Notes: generated by a model not told the origin, from the letters alone. A DNA stretch of 64,000 nt from Streptomyces phaeoluteigriseus (GCF_001896135.2 NZ_MPOH02000015.1:27732-91731); one strand, 5' to 3'. Positions 14,781-24,217 are shown, counted from the first letter of the stretch. Translations and numbers: made by a program.

Positions 14781-16355
14781 ATGTCCGGGGATCCGTACGG
14801 CATGCAGAACCACAGTTTCCACCTGCCACCGATGCCGTCGGGGCCGCCACCGGCCCCGCCCGCGCCGCCGGACGGCGCGCGGGCCGTCGCGGTCGCGGTG
14901 CTCAACCTGAGCGGCCTGGGGCTCGGGTACGCGCTGCTGCGCCGCTGGGTGCTGATGCTGCTGTGCTGGACCGCCACCGCCGTACTGCTGCTCGTGGCCC
15001 TGCCGGCCGACCCGGACGGCGTCCCGGTGGCGGCTCTCCTGCTGTACGCCGTCTTCCTCGCCGGTGCCGCGGCGCACGGCGCGCTCGTCGGCTTGCGCTC
15101 GCGCACGGCCGTGCTGCAACAAGCGCCCGTGGCGCTGCTGTTGGGCCTGGTTCTGCTCGCCGTACCGGCCGGTGGTGTCGTGCTGTACGACGACGCGCGG
15201 GAGGAGGCGACGGAGCAGATGCTCCTCGACCGGCTCGACGAGGCCGACAAGCTGGTCACCGCGTCCGGCAAGCAGGACTTCAGCAGCGGCAAGGCCGGCT
15301 ACCGACAAGCGCTGAAGACCTACGAGGACCTCAGATCCGACCACCCCGACTCGCGGGCGGCCGAGCGGGTGCCGACCCGGATGAAGACCTTCTACACCAC
15401 GGTCGCCGCCCCCTACGAGGACGCCGACTACTGCACGGCCATAGCGCCCCTCACCTATCTGCGCACCGTCCCCGAGGACATGCCGGCCACGGACCTCGGG
15501 AACCTGGAGAAGTGGCCCGACGACCGACTGGCCACGTCCCTGTACGAGTGCGCCTCGCGGGGCCTCTCCTCCGACCAGTCCACCTGGGCGGCGCAGTTCG
15601 GCGAACTGCTCACCACCTTCCCCGACTCCGACCAGGCCGCCAAGGTGCAGCCGGCCGTGGCCGCCGCCGTCACCCGCGAGGTCAAGGGCCTCTCCGGAGC
15701 CGAACCCTGCACGGCCGTCGAGCGGCTCAAGGACCTCGGCTCCCGCATCGCGGACCTGCCGGGCGACGAGGCGGGCATCGAGACCGCCCTCACCGCGGAC
15801 GCCGGGCGCGCCACGAGCAGCGCCGACTCGGGCATGTACACCTGCGGGGTGGACCAGTACCGGGACGGTGACTTCGAGGCCGCGCAGACGACGATGAACG
15901 AGTACGTCTCGGCGCACAGGACCGCCAAGAACGCGGCCCGCGCGAAGAAGATAGCGATCGGGGCGGAGATCGCCCAGACCCTGCCGGCCGCGGGCAGGAC
16001 CCTGCCCACGACGCGGTCCGGCGGCAGCATCTCCGTCACGGTGAAGAACGACAGCCCCGACCAGGTCACCGTCCTCTACACCGGCCCGGTGACGGGCAGC
16101 CTCACCCTCAAGGGCTGCGGCAGCTGCAAGGCGTACTCCCTGTCCAGCACCCTCAACCCCTCGTTCGAGCCGTGCAGCGGCAGCAAGAACTACCCGCAGC
16201 GCACGATCAGCCTGCCGCCGGGCACCACCTACTTCGTGCACAAGTCGACGTCGGGCTCCGTCTCCACCCCGGCCACGGACACCGCGAAGCTGGAGTCCGG
16301 CTACATCTACACGGAGTGCGCCTACACGACCGCAAGTCTGGGTTCGGGCATCTGA
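14781..16355 (+). CDS. Membrane-anchored protein with large extracytoplasmic TPR-like region
   Basis: The protein is 524 residues. A proline-rich N-terminus (SGPPPAPPAPPDG) is followed by several hydrophobic helices between about residues 30 and 135 (for example YALLRRWVLMLLCWTATAVL). The long remainder contains helical repeats (GYRQALKTYEDLRSDHPDSR, VDQYRDGDFEAAQTTMNEY) resembling tetratricopeptide-type outer-membrane assembly or stress proteins. The final ~120 residues are a beta-rich, Cys-containing domain (KGCGSCKAYS ... YTECAY). ATG 14781 follows GGGGGAGGA. No enzyme motif was recognised. It is probably a cell-envelope scaffold or sensor specific to Streptomyces. Confidence 0.7.
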   Translation: MSGDPYGMQNHSFHLPPMPSGPPPAPPAPPDGARAVAVAVLNLSGLGLGYALLRRWVLMLLCWTATAVLLLVALPADPDGVPVAALLLYAVFLAGAAAHGALVGLRSRTAVLQQAPVALLLGLVLLAVPAGGVVLYDDAREEATEQMLLDRLDEADKLVTASGKQDFSSGKAGYRQALKTYEDLRSDHPDSRAAERVPTRMKTFYTTVAAPYEDADYCTAIAPLTYLRTVPEDMPATDLGNLEKWPDDRLATSLYECASRGLSSDQSTWAAQFGELLTTFPDSDQAAKVQPAVAAAVTREVKGLSGAEPCTAVERLKDLGSRIADLPGDEAGIETALTADAGRATSSADSGMYTCGVDQYRDGDFEAAQTTMNEYVSAHRTAKNAARAKKIAIGAEIAQTLPAAGRTLPTTRSGGSISVTVKNDSPDQVTVLYTGPVTGSLTLKGCGSCKAYSLSSTLNPSFEPCSGSKNYPQRTISLPPGTTYFVHKSTSGSVSTPATDTAKLESGYIYTECAYTTASLGSGI

Positions 16356-16593
16356 GAAGCCGGAACCGGCCCCGAGGGCCGTCGACCGCCGCCGGACCGT
16401 GTCACAACGGCTCACCGGGGCGGGCGGCGGCCCTCGCGCGCACCAGGTCCACGGCCGCCGTGGCCGCTTTGGCGGCGCAGGGTCAGGTGGGTGAAGCCTG
16501 AGCCGCCGTTCGTCGTGCGGGGCATGCATGAGAGTCCCGGCCGTCCCGGCCGCACCGGCCGAGTCGGCGGACACGACGTGCTGGAGACACATC

Positions 16594-18306
16594 ATGAACC
16601 AAAGAACCGACCAACCGGGCGGCGCGATCCACAGGGTCCCCGTCCTGATCGTCGGCGGCTCCCTCGTGGGCCTGTCGACCTCACTGTTCCTGGGCCGGCT
16701 GGGGGTGCGGCACACCCTGGTGGAGCGCCACTCCGGAACCTCCCACCACCCTCGCGGACGCGGCAACAACGTCCGCACGATGGAGCTGTTCCGGGTGGCC
16801 GGCGTCGAGCCGGCGATCCATCGGGCCGCGGCCACCCTGGCCGACAACCACGGCATCCTCCAGGCCCGCGACCTGGTCGGCGACCCGGGCGAGTGGCTGG
16901 TCAAGGACATCGACCCGGGCGGCGGGCTGGCCCGCTTCAGCCCGAGTTCCTGGTGCCTGTGCAGCCAGAACGACCTGGAGCCGGTCCTGCTCGACCACGC
17001 CACCGGACTCGGCGGCGACCTGCGGTACTCCACCGAACTGCTGTCGTTCGACACCGACGCCGACGGTGTCACCGCGCTGGTCAAGAGCCGGGACACGGGC
17101 GAGCACACCAAGATCCGCGCCGACTACCTGGTCGCCGCCGACGGCCCCCGCAGCCCCGTCCGCGAGCAGCTCGGCATCGGCCAGAGCGGCCCCGGCGAGC
17201 TGTTCAGCAATGTCAGCATCACCTTCCGGTCCCGCCTCCTCGCCGACGTGGTGGGCGAGCGCCGGTTCATCGTCTGCTACCTCACGAGCCCCGACGGCGA
17301 CGGCGCGCTGCTGCCCGTGGACAACCGGGAGAACTGGGTCTTCCACGCCCCCTGGCACCCCGAACGCGGGGAGACGCTGGAGGACTTCACCGACGAGCGC
17401 TGCGCGGAGCACATCCGCCGCGCGGTCGGCCGGGCCGACCTGGACATCGAGATCACCGGCCGGGCGCCCTGGCACGCCGCCCAGCGCGTGGCGCGCGGCT
17501 ACCGCTCGGGACGCGTCCTGCTCGCGGGCGACTCGGCCCACGAGATGTCCCCCACCGGCGCCTTCGGCTCCAACACCGGCATCCAGGACGCGCACAACCT
17601 GGCGTGGAAGCTGGCGGCGGTGCTCGGTGGCTGGGCGGGGCACGGGCTGCTGGACTCCTACGACCTCGAACGCCGTCCGGTGGCGGAGGCGACCAGTGCC
17701 CGCGCCGCCGTCCGTTCGGCCGAGCACAGCCACCCCGGTTTCGCCCCGCCGGCGGGCGGGGGCGGGGGTGCGCCCGGAGGGGGGCCGCAGCGCGGCATCC
17801 TCAACGTGGCCCTCGGCTACCGCTACCCGCAGGGCGCCGTCGTCGGCACCGACCCCACCGCGCCGGTCGTCCCGGAGAAACTCGCCCTGAACGGCGAACC
17901 CGGCACCCGTGCGCCCCACCTCTGGGTCCGCCACGAGGGCAGGCGGCTCTCCACGCTCGACCTGTACGAGCGGTCCCTGGTCCTCCTGAGCGACGGCGAC
18001 AGCGACGGCGACAGCGACAGCGACGCCGGAGCCCGCGCCGACGGGCCGAGCGGATGGCACGAGGCCGCCGTCCGCCTCGCCGCCGAACTGTCCGTCCCGC
18101 TGGTGTCGTACCGGGTGGGAGCGGGGCCCGACGCCGAGTTGGTGCCCGAGGACGGAGCGGACTGGCGGGAGCGCCACGGCACGGCGCACGGCGGTGCCGT
18201 CCTGGTGCGGCCCGACGGGTTCGTCGCCTGGCGCTCGCCCGGCCCCGTCCCGGAGGCCGAAGGCGTGCTGCGGCGCGTCCTGACCACGGTGCTGGCGCTG
18301 ACCTGA
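16594..18306 (+). CDS. FAD-dependent polyketide hydroxylase, WhiE ORFVIII-like
   Basis: This 570-residue aromatic hydroxylase is of the PHBH/TetX type. It has the FAD dinucleotide fold PVLIVGGSLVGLSTSLFLGRLG, the ERHSGTSHHPRGRGNN loop, the DG motif YLVAADGPRSPVREQL and the second FAD motif RVLLAGDSAHEMSPTGAFG; the C-terminal thioredoxin-like domain follows from about residue 400. Similar enzymes hydroxylate aromatic polyketides, and the one in spore-pigment clusters is whiE ORFVIII. ATG 16594 follows GGAG at 8-nt spacing. Unlike the divergent whiE ORFVIII of Streptomyces coelicolor, it is on the same strand as the PKS and separated from it by two sortase-related genes. A short Gly/Asp/Ser microsatellite lies at about 17992-18024. 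Confidence 0.88.
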   Translation: MNQRTDQPGGAIHRVPVLIVGGSLVGLSTSLFLGRLGVRHTLVERHSGTSHHPRGRGNNVRTMELFRVAGVEPAIHRAAATLADNHGILQARDLVGDPGEWLVKDIDPGGGLARFSPSSWCLCSQNDLEPVLLDHATGLGGDLRYSTELLSFDTDADGVTALVKSRDTGEHTKIRADYLVAADGPRSPVREQLGIGQSGPGELFSNVSITFRSRLLADVVGERRFIVCYLTSPDGDGALLPVDNRENWVFHAPWHPERGETLEDFTDERCAEHIRRAVGRADLDIEITGRAPWHAAQRVARGYRSGRVLLAGDSAHEMSPTGAFGSNTGIQDAHNLAWKLAAVLGGWAGHGLLDSYDLERRPVAEATSARAAVRSAEHSHPGFAPPAGGGGGAPGGGPQRGILNVALGYRYPQGAVVGTDPTAPVVPEKLALNGEPGTRAPHLWVRHEGRRLSTLDLYERSLVLLSDGDSDGDSDSDAGARADGPSGWHEAAVRLAAELSVPLVSYRVGAGPDAELVPEDGADWRERHGTAHGGAVLVRPDGFVAWRSPGPVPEAEGVLRRVLTTVLALT

Positions 18307-18336
18307 CCGGTCGTCGGATGCCGTACGGCGTCCGCG

Positions 18337-18378
18337 GGGCCTGTGCCGGCCACCCCTCGGGGAGGCCGGCACAGGCCC
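18337..18378 (+). terminator. Intrinsic terminator after the hydroxylase gene
   Basis: A perfect 15-bp stem (left arm 18337-18351, right arm 18364-18378) with a 12-nt loop lies 31 bp after the hydroxylase stop and is followed by CTT. It should separate the hydroxylase transcript from the sortase-substrate pair. Confidence 0.85.
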
Positions 18379-18528
18379 TTCGGCATTCCCCCGGGTGCCG
18401 CCCTCCCTCACCCGGCTGAGCGCCTTGAGTGGTGGAAGTGCGCGGGGTGACTGACGGTGGATCACGTCGGGGTCGGGTCACCTCAGCTGACGAACCGCCA
18501 GCTGCCCGGCCGACGGAAGGACCCACAT

Positions 18529-19002
18529 ATGCGCTCAGCACGCATGATCCTGGCCACCGCGGCGGCCTCGGCCGCCCTCGCACTCGCCGCGCCCGGCGCG
18601 TACGCGGCGGGCGGTGACTGGGAGCACGAGGACTCCTCCTACAGCAAGGAGCAGGACAACGGGAGCAAGCACGACGCGCCGCGCGGTGGAATGCACACGG
18701 GTGGCGGTGCGCTGACCTCGGTCACGGCGGACGACTGGGGCACCGCGCGTGACCCGAAGCACGACCCGGAGACGTACAAGAAGGACAGCGAGCACGGCAA
18801 GGACTCCTCCTGGAGCAAGGACGGCGAGGAGAAGGAGAAGGAGTCCTGGAGCGGCGAGGAGAAGCCGCGCGGCGGCGTGCACACCGGCGGCGGCGCGCTC
18901 GACGCGCCCACCGCCACCGCGGGCGGCATCGCCGTCCTGGCCGTCGCCGCGACCGGCCTGTACGCCGCGCGCCGCAAGAAGTCGGCAAACGGCCTGGCCT
19001 GA
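18529..19002 (+). CDS. Secreted, C-terminally anchored surface protein, probable sortase substrate
   Basis: The protein is 157 residues: signal peptide (1-26, ending GAYAAGG), a highly charged Lys/Glu/Asp/Ser-rich central region, then a hydrophobic segment (GGIAVLAVAATGLYAA) and a positively charged tail RRKKSANGLA. That tail layout is typical of cell-wall sorting signals. No LPXTG or LAXTG is present. Instead PRGG(M/V)HTGGGAL occurs twice, at about residues 45-56 and 116-127, the second directly before the membrane segment. The adjacent downstream gene encodes a class F sortase. ATG 18529 follows GGAAGG. It may be a spore- or aerial-hyphae-surface protein. Confidence 0.75.
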   Translation: MRSARMILATAAASAALALAAPGAYAAGGDWEHEDSSYSKEQDNGSKHDAPRGGMHTGGGALTSVTADDWGTARDPKHDPETYKKDSEHGKDSSWSKDGEEKEKESWSGEEKPRGGVHTGGGALDAPTATAGGIAVLAVAATGLYAARRKKSANGLA

Positions 19003-19194
19003 TCCATGCCGGGCGACATAGCAGCCGTGGCCGCCACCTCAGCTCCATGTGGCGGCCCGGCTCGCTTTCCGCCCCTCTCCCGCCGCCGTGTACCAGCTAG
19101 TGAGGTCACCTCAGATGGCTGTCCACTCCTCCGCCTCCGACTCCTCCTCCGCCGACGGGCAGGCGCCGGCCGGCAGCCCCGCCGGGGGCTGACC

Positions 19195-19800
19195 ATGCTG
19201 TGCGCCGGGGCGCTGCTGCTGCTGGCGGTGCGCCTGCTCGGCGACGGCACCCCGCAGACCGGCGCGCCCAGTCCCCCGCCCGACGCGCGCTCCGCCCCAC
19301 GGACCGCCGCACCCGCCTCGCCCGACGCCCGGCCGGTCGCGGAGCACCTGCCACGGTCCAGCCCCGTGCGCCTGCTCATCCCGAAGATCTCCGTCGACGC
19401 CCCCTTCACCGACCTCGCCCTCGGCGCCAACGGACAGCTCCAGGCCCCTCCGCCGCACAACACCAACCTCGTCGGCTGGTACGCCAAGGGCGCCTCCCCC
19501 GGTGAGACGGGCACCGCGATCATCGCCGGGCACGTCGACACCGCCACCTCCGCCGCCGTCTTCGCCGAACTGGCACAACTGAAGAAGGGCGACGTCTTCC
19601 GCGTGCGGCGGGCCGACGGACGTGCGCCCGTCTTCGTGGTCGACAGCGTGGAGACGTTCGACAAGGACCGCTTCCCCAGCCGGCGGGTGTATGCCGACAC
19701 CCCCGACGCCCAGGTGCGCCTCATCACCTGCGCCGGGGACTACGACCGCACGGTCAAGGACTACACGGAGAACCTCGTCGTCTTCGCGCACCTCAGGTGA
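19195..19800 (+). CDS. Class F sortase
   Basis: The protein is about 201 residues from ATG 19195: an N-terminal membrane anchor (MLCAGALLLLAVRLL), a Pro/Ala-rich linker, then a sortase domain beginning VRLLIPKISVDAPF. The catalytic His lies in IIAGHVDT, the Cys in LITCAGDYD, and the Arg probably in DYDRTVKDY. This short form with AGHVD is typical of actinobacterial class F enzymes. A longer start at ATG 19115 (MAVHSSASDSSS...) would be in frame if one G were missing from the G5 run at about 19186, giving 228 residues. It follows its probable substrate by about 190 bp. Confidence 0.85.
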   Translation: MLCAGALLLLAVRLLGDGTPQTGAPSPPPDARSAPRTAAPASPDARPVAEHLPRSSPVRLLIPKISVDAPFTDLALGANGQLQAPPPHNTNLVGWYAKGASPGETGTAIIAGHVDTATSAAVFAELAQLKKGDVFRVRRADGRAPVFVVDSVETFDKDRFPSRRVYADTPDAQVRLITCAGDYDRTVKDYTENLVVFAHLR

Positions 19801-19948
19801 CGCGACCTCACACGGACGAGGGGAGCAGGTCACCCGCGTAGTCCCTCCCGGTCGCGCACCGGTCTGGACCGCCACAGGATCGAGGCACGCTCCCTTCGCT
19901 TCACCGCATCCGAGGCTCCGCCTCGCTCCCCGAAGGAGATCTCCCACG

Positions 19949-21103
19949 ATGACCACCACGTCCGCCCCCGTCTCGGAATCGCTGACACGCCAGGTGTCGC
20001 AGCGCGTCTCCCAGTCCGTCTTCGACGGCTCCCACCTCCGGGTCGTCCTTCTGGTGGACGTCTACGACGGAGCCCAGCAGCAGTTCCTGGAGGCGTACGA
20101 GCAGCTCTGCAACCAGGTCGCGTCGGTCCCCGGACACGTCAGCGACCAGTTGTGCCAGTCGATCGAGAACCCCTCCCAGTGGCTCATCACCAGCGAGTGG
20201 GAGAGTGCCCCGCCGTTCCTCACCTGGGTCAACAGCGAGGAGCACGTCCGGATGGTGGAGCCGCTGCACAGCTGCGTGCGCGACACCCGGTCGCTGCGGT
20301 TCCACGTCGTCCGCGAGACCGGCGGCCCCGCCGCGCACGCCGAGCCCGGCGAGCGCCGGCTCCAGTCGTCCCCCCGGATCGGCGACGGCGTGATCCGGCA
20401 CGCGCTCACCTTCACGGTCAAGCCGGGCAGTGAGGAGGCCGTCGCGAAGATCCTCGCCGACTACGCCTCGCCCGAACCCCGGGTCGACGACACGACCCGG
20501 CTGATCCGCACCTCCCTCTTCATGCACGGCAACCGCGTCGTGCGGGCCATCGAGGTGAGGGGCGACCTGCTCGCCGCGCTGCGGCACGTCGCCCGGCAGC
20601 CCGAGGTGCGGGCCGTCGAGGAGGCCATCAACCCCCATCTGGAGCACGACCGGGACCTCGACGACCCCGAGTCGGCCCGGGTCTTCTTCACCCGCGCCGC
20701 ACTGCCGGCCGTCCACCACGTGACGGCGGGCGAGACGAAGGCGGACGCCGTACGGCACGCGCTGTACTACCCGGCGCGCGACGGCGGCGGTCTGCGGCTG
20801 GCCCAACTCCTCTCCCAGCAGGACGAGAAGGCGGCGGACGACCCGCGCAGCCCGGTGCTGCGCAGCACGATCTTCCAACGCGACGACGTCGTGGTGCGTC
20901 TGGTCGACGTACGCGGCGGGGACACCGATCCCGCTCAGGTGCTCGGTCTGACGGACCGGGCCCGGGCGGCCCAGGTGACGGCCCTGCTGGACGCCGACGC
21001 GCTGGGTGTGGACGCCTCCGCGCTGAGCGACGGGGCGGCCGCCCGGCTCCTCACGCTCGCCCGCATGGAACTCGTCACCGACCGCCGCTCGCCCGACGCC
21101 TGA
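19949..21103 (+). CDS. SchA/CurD-like spore-pigment protein, WhiE ORFI-like
   Basis: This 384-residue protein is of the SchA/CurD family, found at the start of spore-pigment PKS clusters (whiE ORFI of S. coelicolor). The N-terminal third resembles an antibiotic-biosynthesis monooxygenase-like ferredoxin fold (RVVLLVDVYDGAQQQFLEAYE, SQWLITSEWES). A second SchA/CurD-type region starts near HALTFTVKPGSEEAVAKIL and a further related segment near RHALYYPARDGG. The reaction is unknown. ATG 19949 follows GAAGGAGAT at ideal spacing. It begins the pigment biosynthetic operon that runs to 25308. Confidence 0.88.
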   Translation: MTTTSAPVSESLTRQVSQRVSQSVFDGSHLRVVLLVDVYDGAQQQFLEAYEQLCNQVASVPGHVSDQLCQSIENPSQWLITSEWESAPPFLTWVNSEEHVRMVEPLHSCVRDTRSLRFHVVRETGGPAAHAEPGERRLQSSPRIGDGVIRHALTFTVKPGSEEAVAKILADYASPEPRVDDTTRLIRTSLFMHGNRVVRAIEVRGDLLAALRHVARQPEVRAVEEAINPHLEHDRDLDDPESARVFFTRAALPAVHHVTAGETKADAVRHALYYPARDGGGLRLAQLLSQQDEKAADDPRSPVLRSTIFQRDDVVVRLVDVRGGDTDPAQVLGLTDRARAAQVTALLDADALGVDASALSDGAAARLLTLARMELVTDRRSPDA

Positions 21104-21166
21104 GCCGTCCGGCAGGCGGGGCGCCGGTCGCCCACGCCGACACAGCACACGAAACGGAGCAACGTC

Positions 21167-21628
21167 GTGATCACATCCCGTCCCAGAATCGTGGACCTCA
21201 GCGAGGTCGAGCCCAACACCCGGCGTGGCGGTGACCTGCGCGCCATGCTCACGCCCATCACGTCCGGTGCCACCAGCGGCTTCATGGGCGTGGCCATCGT
21301 CCAGCCGGGTGACCGCATCGGTGAGCACTACCACCCGTACTCCGAGGAGTTCGTGTACGTCGTGTGCGGGCAGCTGGAGGTCGACCTCGACGGCGAACCG
21401 CATCCGCTCCGGCCCGAGCAGGGGCTGATGATCCCGATGCACATGCGGCACCGGTTCCGCAATGTGGGCAAGGTGGAGGCGCGCCTCGTCTTCCACCTGG
21501 GTCCGCTGGCGCCGAGCCCGCCGCTCGGGCACGTCGACACGGAGGAGACCGAGCCCGCCTCCGTCGCGGCGGAGGGCGCCCACGCCGGTGCGGTGCGAAC
21601 GGCCGAGCGACAGCAGGCCGGGTCATGA
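21167..21628 (+). CDS. Cupin-domain protein, WhiE ORFII-like
   Basis: This 153-residue small cupin has motif 1 PGDRIGEHYHPYSEEFVYVV and motif 2 GLMIPMHMRHRFRNVG, giving the expected metal-binding His and Glu set. It matches the cupin conserved as the second gene of whiE-type spore-pigment operons. A role in oxygenation, cyclisation or stabilisation of the polyketide is plausible but unproven. It starts at GTG 21167 behind GGAG and overlaps the KS-alpha start by 4 bp (ATGA). Confidence 0.88.
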   Translation: MITSRPRIVDLSEVEPNTRRGGDLRAMLTPITSGATSGFMGVAIVQPGDRIGEHYHPYSEEFVYVVCGQLEVDLDGEPHPLRPEQGLMIPMHMRHRFRNVGKVEARLVFHLGPLAPSPPLGHVDTEETEPASVAAEGAHAGAVRTAERQQAGS

Positions 21629-22893
21629 ACCGGCGGGTGGCGGTCACCGGCATAGGAGTCGTCGCCCCCGGCGGGATAGGCGTGCCCGCGTTCTGGGACC
21701 AGCTGTCCCACGGGCGTACCGCGACACGGGGCATCACCTTCTTCGACCCGACGGGTCTGCGGTCGCGGATCGCGGCCGAGTGCGACTTCGACCCGGCGGC
21801 GCACGGGCTGGACGCGGAGCAGATCGCCCGGTGCGACCGGTACATCCAGTTCGCCCTGGTGGCCGGGGAGGAGGCGGTCCGGGACTCCGGTCTCGACCTC
21901 GGCCGGGAGAACCCCTGGCGGGTCGGGGTGTCGCTGGGTACCGCGGTCGGCGGAACCACCCGGCTGGAGCAGGACTACGTGCTGGTCAGCCACGGCGGCC
22001 AGCGCTGGGACGTGGACCCCGACCGGGCCCGGCCGCATCTGCACCGCGCGTTCTCCCCCAGCACGCTGGCCTCCACGGTGGCGGAGCGGTTCGAGGCGCG
22101 TGGGCCGGTGCAGACGGTGTCGACGGGCTGCACCTCCGGGCTCGACGCCGTCGGGTACGCCTTCCACACCATCGAGGAGGGCCGGGCCGACGTCTGCATC
22201 GCCGGCGCCTCGGACTCGCCGATCTCCCCGATCACCATGGCCTGCTTCGACGCCATCAAGGCCACGTCGTGCAACAACGACGATCCGGCGCACGCCTCGC
22301 GTCCCTTCGACGCCAACCGTGACGGCTTCGTCATGGGCGAGGGCGGTGCGGTGCTCGTCCTGGAGGAACTGGAGCACGCCAGGGCCCGCGGTGCGCACGT
22401 CTACTGCGAGCTGGGCGGCTACGCGACCTTCGGCAACGCGTACCACATGACTGGTCTGACCAGCGAGGGCCTGGAGATGGCGCGGGCCATCGAGGACGCC
22501 CTCGACCACGCCAGGGTCGACCCCACGGCGGTCGACTACGTCAACGCGCACGGCTCGGGAACCAAGCAGAACGACCGGCACGAGACCGCCGCCGTGAAGC
22601 GGACCCTGGGGCAGCACGCGTATGACACGCCCATGAGTTCCATCAAGTCCATGGTGGGGCACTCCCTGGGCGCGATCGGCGCGATCGAGGTCGTCGCCTG
22701 TGTGCTGGCCCTGGCCCACCAGGTGGTGCCGCCCACCGCGAACTACGAGACCCCGGACCCCGAGTGCGACCTGGACTACGTGCCGCGTGACGCGCGCGAG
22801 CGGAAGCTGAACAGCGTGCTCTCCGTGGGCAGCGGCTTCGGCGGATTCCAGTCGGCGGTGGTCCTGAACCGGCCGAGGGAGAGGGAAAGATGA
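21625..22893 (+). CDS. Type II PKS ketosynthase alpha subunit, WhiE ORFIII-like
   Basis: This 422-residue ketosynthase has the nucleophile Cys in VQTVSTGCTSGLDA, catalytic His in NAHGSGTKQND, KSMVGHSLGAIG with the second His, and the C-terminal SGFGGFQSA motif. It catalyses the decarboxylative Claisen condensations of the polyketide chain as a heterodimer with the next gene product. ATG 21625 overlaps the cupin stop (ATGA), and its stop overlaps the KS-beta start, so the three are translationally coupled. Confidence 0.96.
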   Translation: MNRRVAVTGIGVVAPGGIGVPAFWDQLSHGRTATRGITFFDPTGLRSRIAAECDFDPAAHGLDAEQIARCDRYIQFALVAGEEAVRDSGLDLGRENPWRVGVSLGTAVGGTTRLEQDYVLVSHGGQRWDVDPDRARPHLHRAFSPSTLASTVAERFEARGPVQTVSTGCTSGLDAVGYAFHTIEEGRADVCIAGASDSPISPITMACFDAIKATSCNNDDPAHASRPFDANRDGFVMGEGGAVLVLEELEHARARGAHVYCELGGYATFGNAYHMTGLTSEGLEMARAIEDALDHARVDPTAVDYVNAHGSGTKQNDRHETAAVKRTLGQHAYDTPMSSIKSMVGHSLGAIGAIEVVACVLALAHQVVPPTANYETPDPECDLDYVPRDARERKLNSVLSVGSGFGGFQSAVVLNRPRERER

Positions 22894-24140
22894 CCGAACC
22901 CCATCCGAGGCGCGCCGCCGTCACCGGTATCGGTGTGGTCGCGCCCAACGGAGCCAGCACCGAGTCCTTCTGGAAGTCCACCCAGGAGGGCCTCAGCGCC
23001 CTCGGCCCGGTCACCCGCGAGGGCTGTGAGCACCTGCCGCTGCGGGTGGCGGGCGAAGTGCGGGCGTTCGAGCCGTCGGCGGCGGTCGAGGAGCGTTACG
23101 TCGTCCAGACCGACCGGTTCACGCACTTCGCGCTGGCCGCGACCGACCTCGCGCTGGAGGACGCCCGCCTCGGGCAGGCCGACACCGGCGACGCGCCGTA
23201 CTCCGTCGGCGTGGTCACCGCGGCCGGTTCCGGCGGCGGCGAGTTCGGCCAGCGGGAGCTCCAACGCCTGTGGGGCAAGGGCAGCCGCTTCGTCGGGCCG
23301 TACCAGTCGATCGCCTGGTTCTACGCCGCCAGCACCGGCCAGGTCTCCATCCGGCGCGGCTTCAAGGGGCCCTGCTCGGTCGTCGCCTCCGACGAGGCGG
23401 GCGGACTGGACGCCCTGGCGCACGCGGCGCGGGCGGTACGGCGCGGCACCGACGTGATCGTGGCCGGCGCGACCGAGGCGCCGCTCGCCCCCTACTCGGT
23501 GGTCTGCCAGCTCGGGTACGAGGAGCTGAGCACCTGCGAGGACCCGGAGCGCGCCTACCGCCCCTTCACGGACGGGGCCTGCGGGTTCGTCCCGGCCGAA
23601 GGCGGCGCCATGTTCGTCGTCGAGGAGGAGTCGGTGGCCCGGGAGCGCGGCGCGCGGGTGCGGGCCACGCTCGCCGGGCACGCGGCGACCTTCACCGGCG
23701 CCTCCCGCTGGGAGCAGTCCAGGGAGGGCCTCGCGGAAGCCGTCCGCGCGGCCCTGGCGGACGCCGGCTGTGCGCCGGAGGAGATCGACGTGGTCTTCGC
23801 CGACGCGCTCGGTGTGCCGGCGGCGGACCGTGCCGAGGCGCTGGCCATCACCGACGCCCTCGGCGCGCACGGCGGGCGGGTGCCGGTCACCGCGCCGAAG
23901 ACCGGGTTCGGGCGGGGCTACTGCGCGGCGCCGGTGCTGGACAGCGCGGCGGCGGTGCTCGCCATGGAGCACGGCCTGATCCCGCCCACCCCGCACGTCT
24001 TCGACGTCTGCCACGACCTCGACCTCGTGACCGGCCGGGCCCGCCCCGCCGAACTGCGCACGGCGCTGGTGCTCAGCCGGGGACTCATGGGGTCGAACTC
24101 GGCGCTGGTGCTGCGGCACGGCGCCGCCGGCGCCTCGTGA
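22890..24140 (+). CDS. Type II PKS chain-length factor (KS beta), WhiE ORFIV-like
   Basis: This 416-residue partner of the ketosynthase lacks the active-site Cys. The aligned segment reads SVVASDEAGGLDALAHAAR, so Glu occupies the position where most chain-length factors carry Gln. The C-terminal block PKTGFGRGYCAAPVLDSA replaces the KS histidine motif. It determines chain length and primes by malonyl decarboxylation; spore-pigment systems typically make C24 chains. The start overlaps the KS-alpha stop by 4 bp. Confidence 0.95.
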   Translation: MTEPHPRRAAVTGIGVVAPNGASTESFWKSTQEGLSALGPVTREGCEHLPLRVAGEVRAFEPSAAVEERYVVQTDRFTHFALAATDLALEDARLGQADTGDAPYSVGVVTAAGSGGGEFGQRELQRLWGKGSRFVGPYQSIAWFYAASTGQVSIRRGFKGPCSVVASDEAGGLDALAHAARAVRRGTDVIVAGATEAPLAPYSVVCQLGYEELSTCEDPERAYRPFTDGACGFVPAEGGAMFVVEEESVARERGARVRATLAGHAATFTGASRWEQSREGLAEAVRAALADAGCAPEEIDVVFADALGVPAADRAEALAITDALGAHGGRVPVTAPKTGFGRGYCAAPVLDSAAAVLAMEHGLIPPTPHVFDVCHDLDLVTGRARPAELRTALVLSRGLMGSNSALVLRHGAAGAS

Positions 24141-24217
24141 CGGGGCACGGCACAAGGGGTGCAGAACCAGCAAGAGGAACAGCGCACAAGAGGAACAGAG
24201 CAAAGGAGAGGGACCGC

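Noticed and set aside
14742..17111. Long minus-strand open frame opposite the membrane repeat protein and hydroxylase
   Set aside because: It runs through a terminator-like gap and opposite conserved FAD motifs; composition is that of a shadow frame.
17992..18024. Gly/Asp/Ser microsatellite in the hydroxylase as a phase-variable site
   Set aside because: The unit length is a multiple of three, so changes keep the frame; it is likely just a flexible surface loop.
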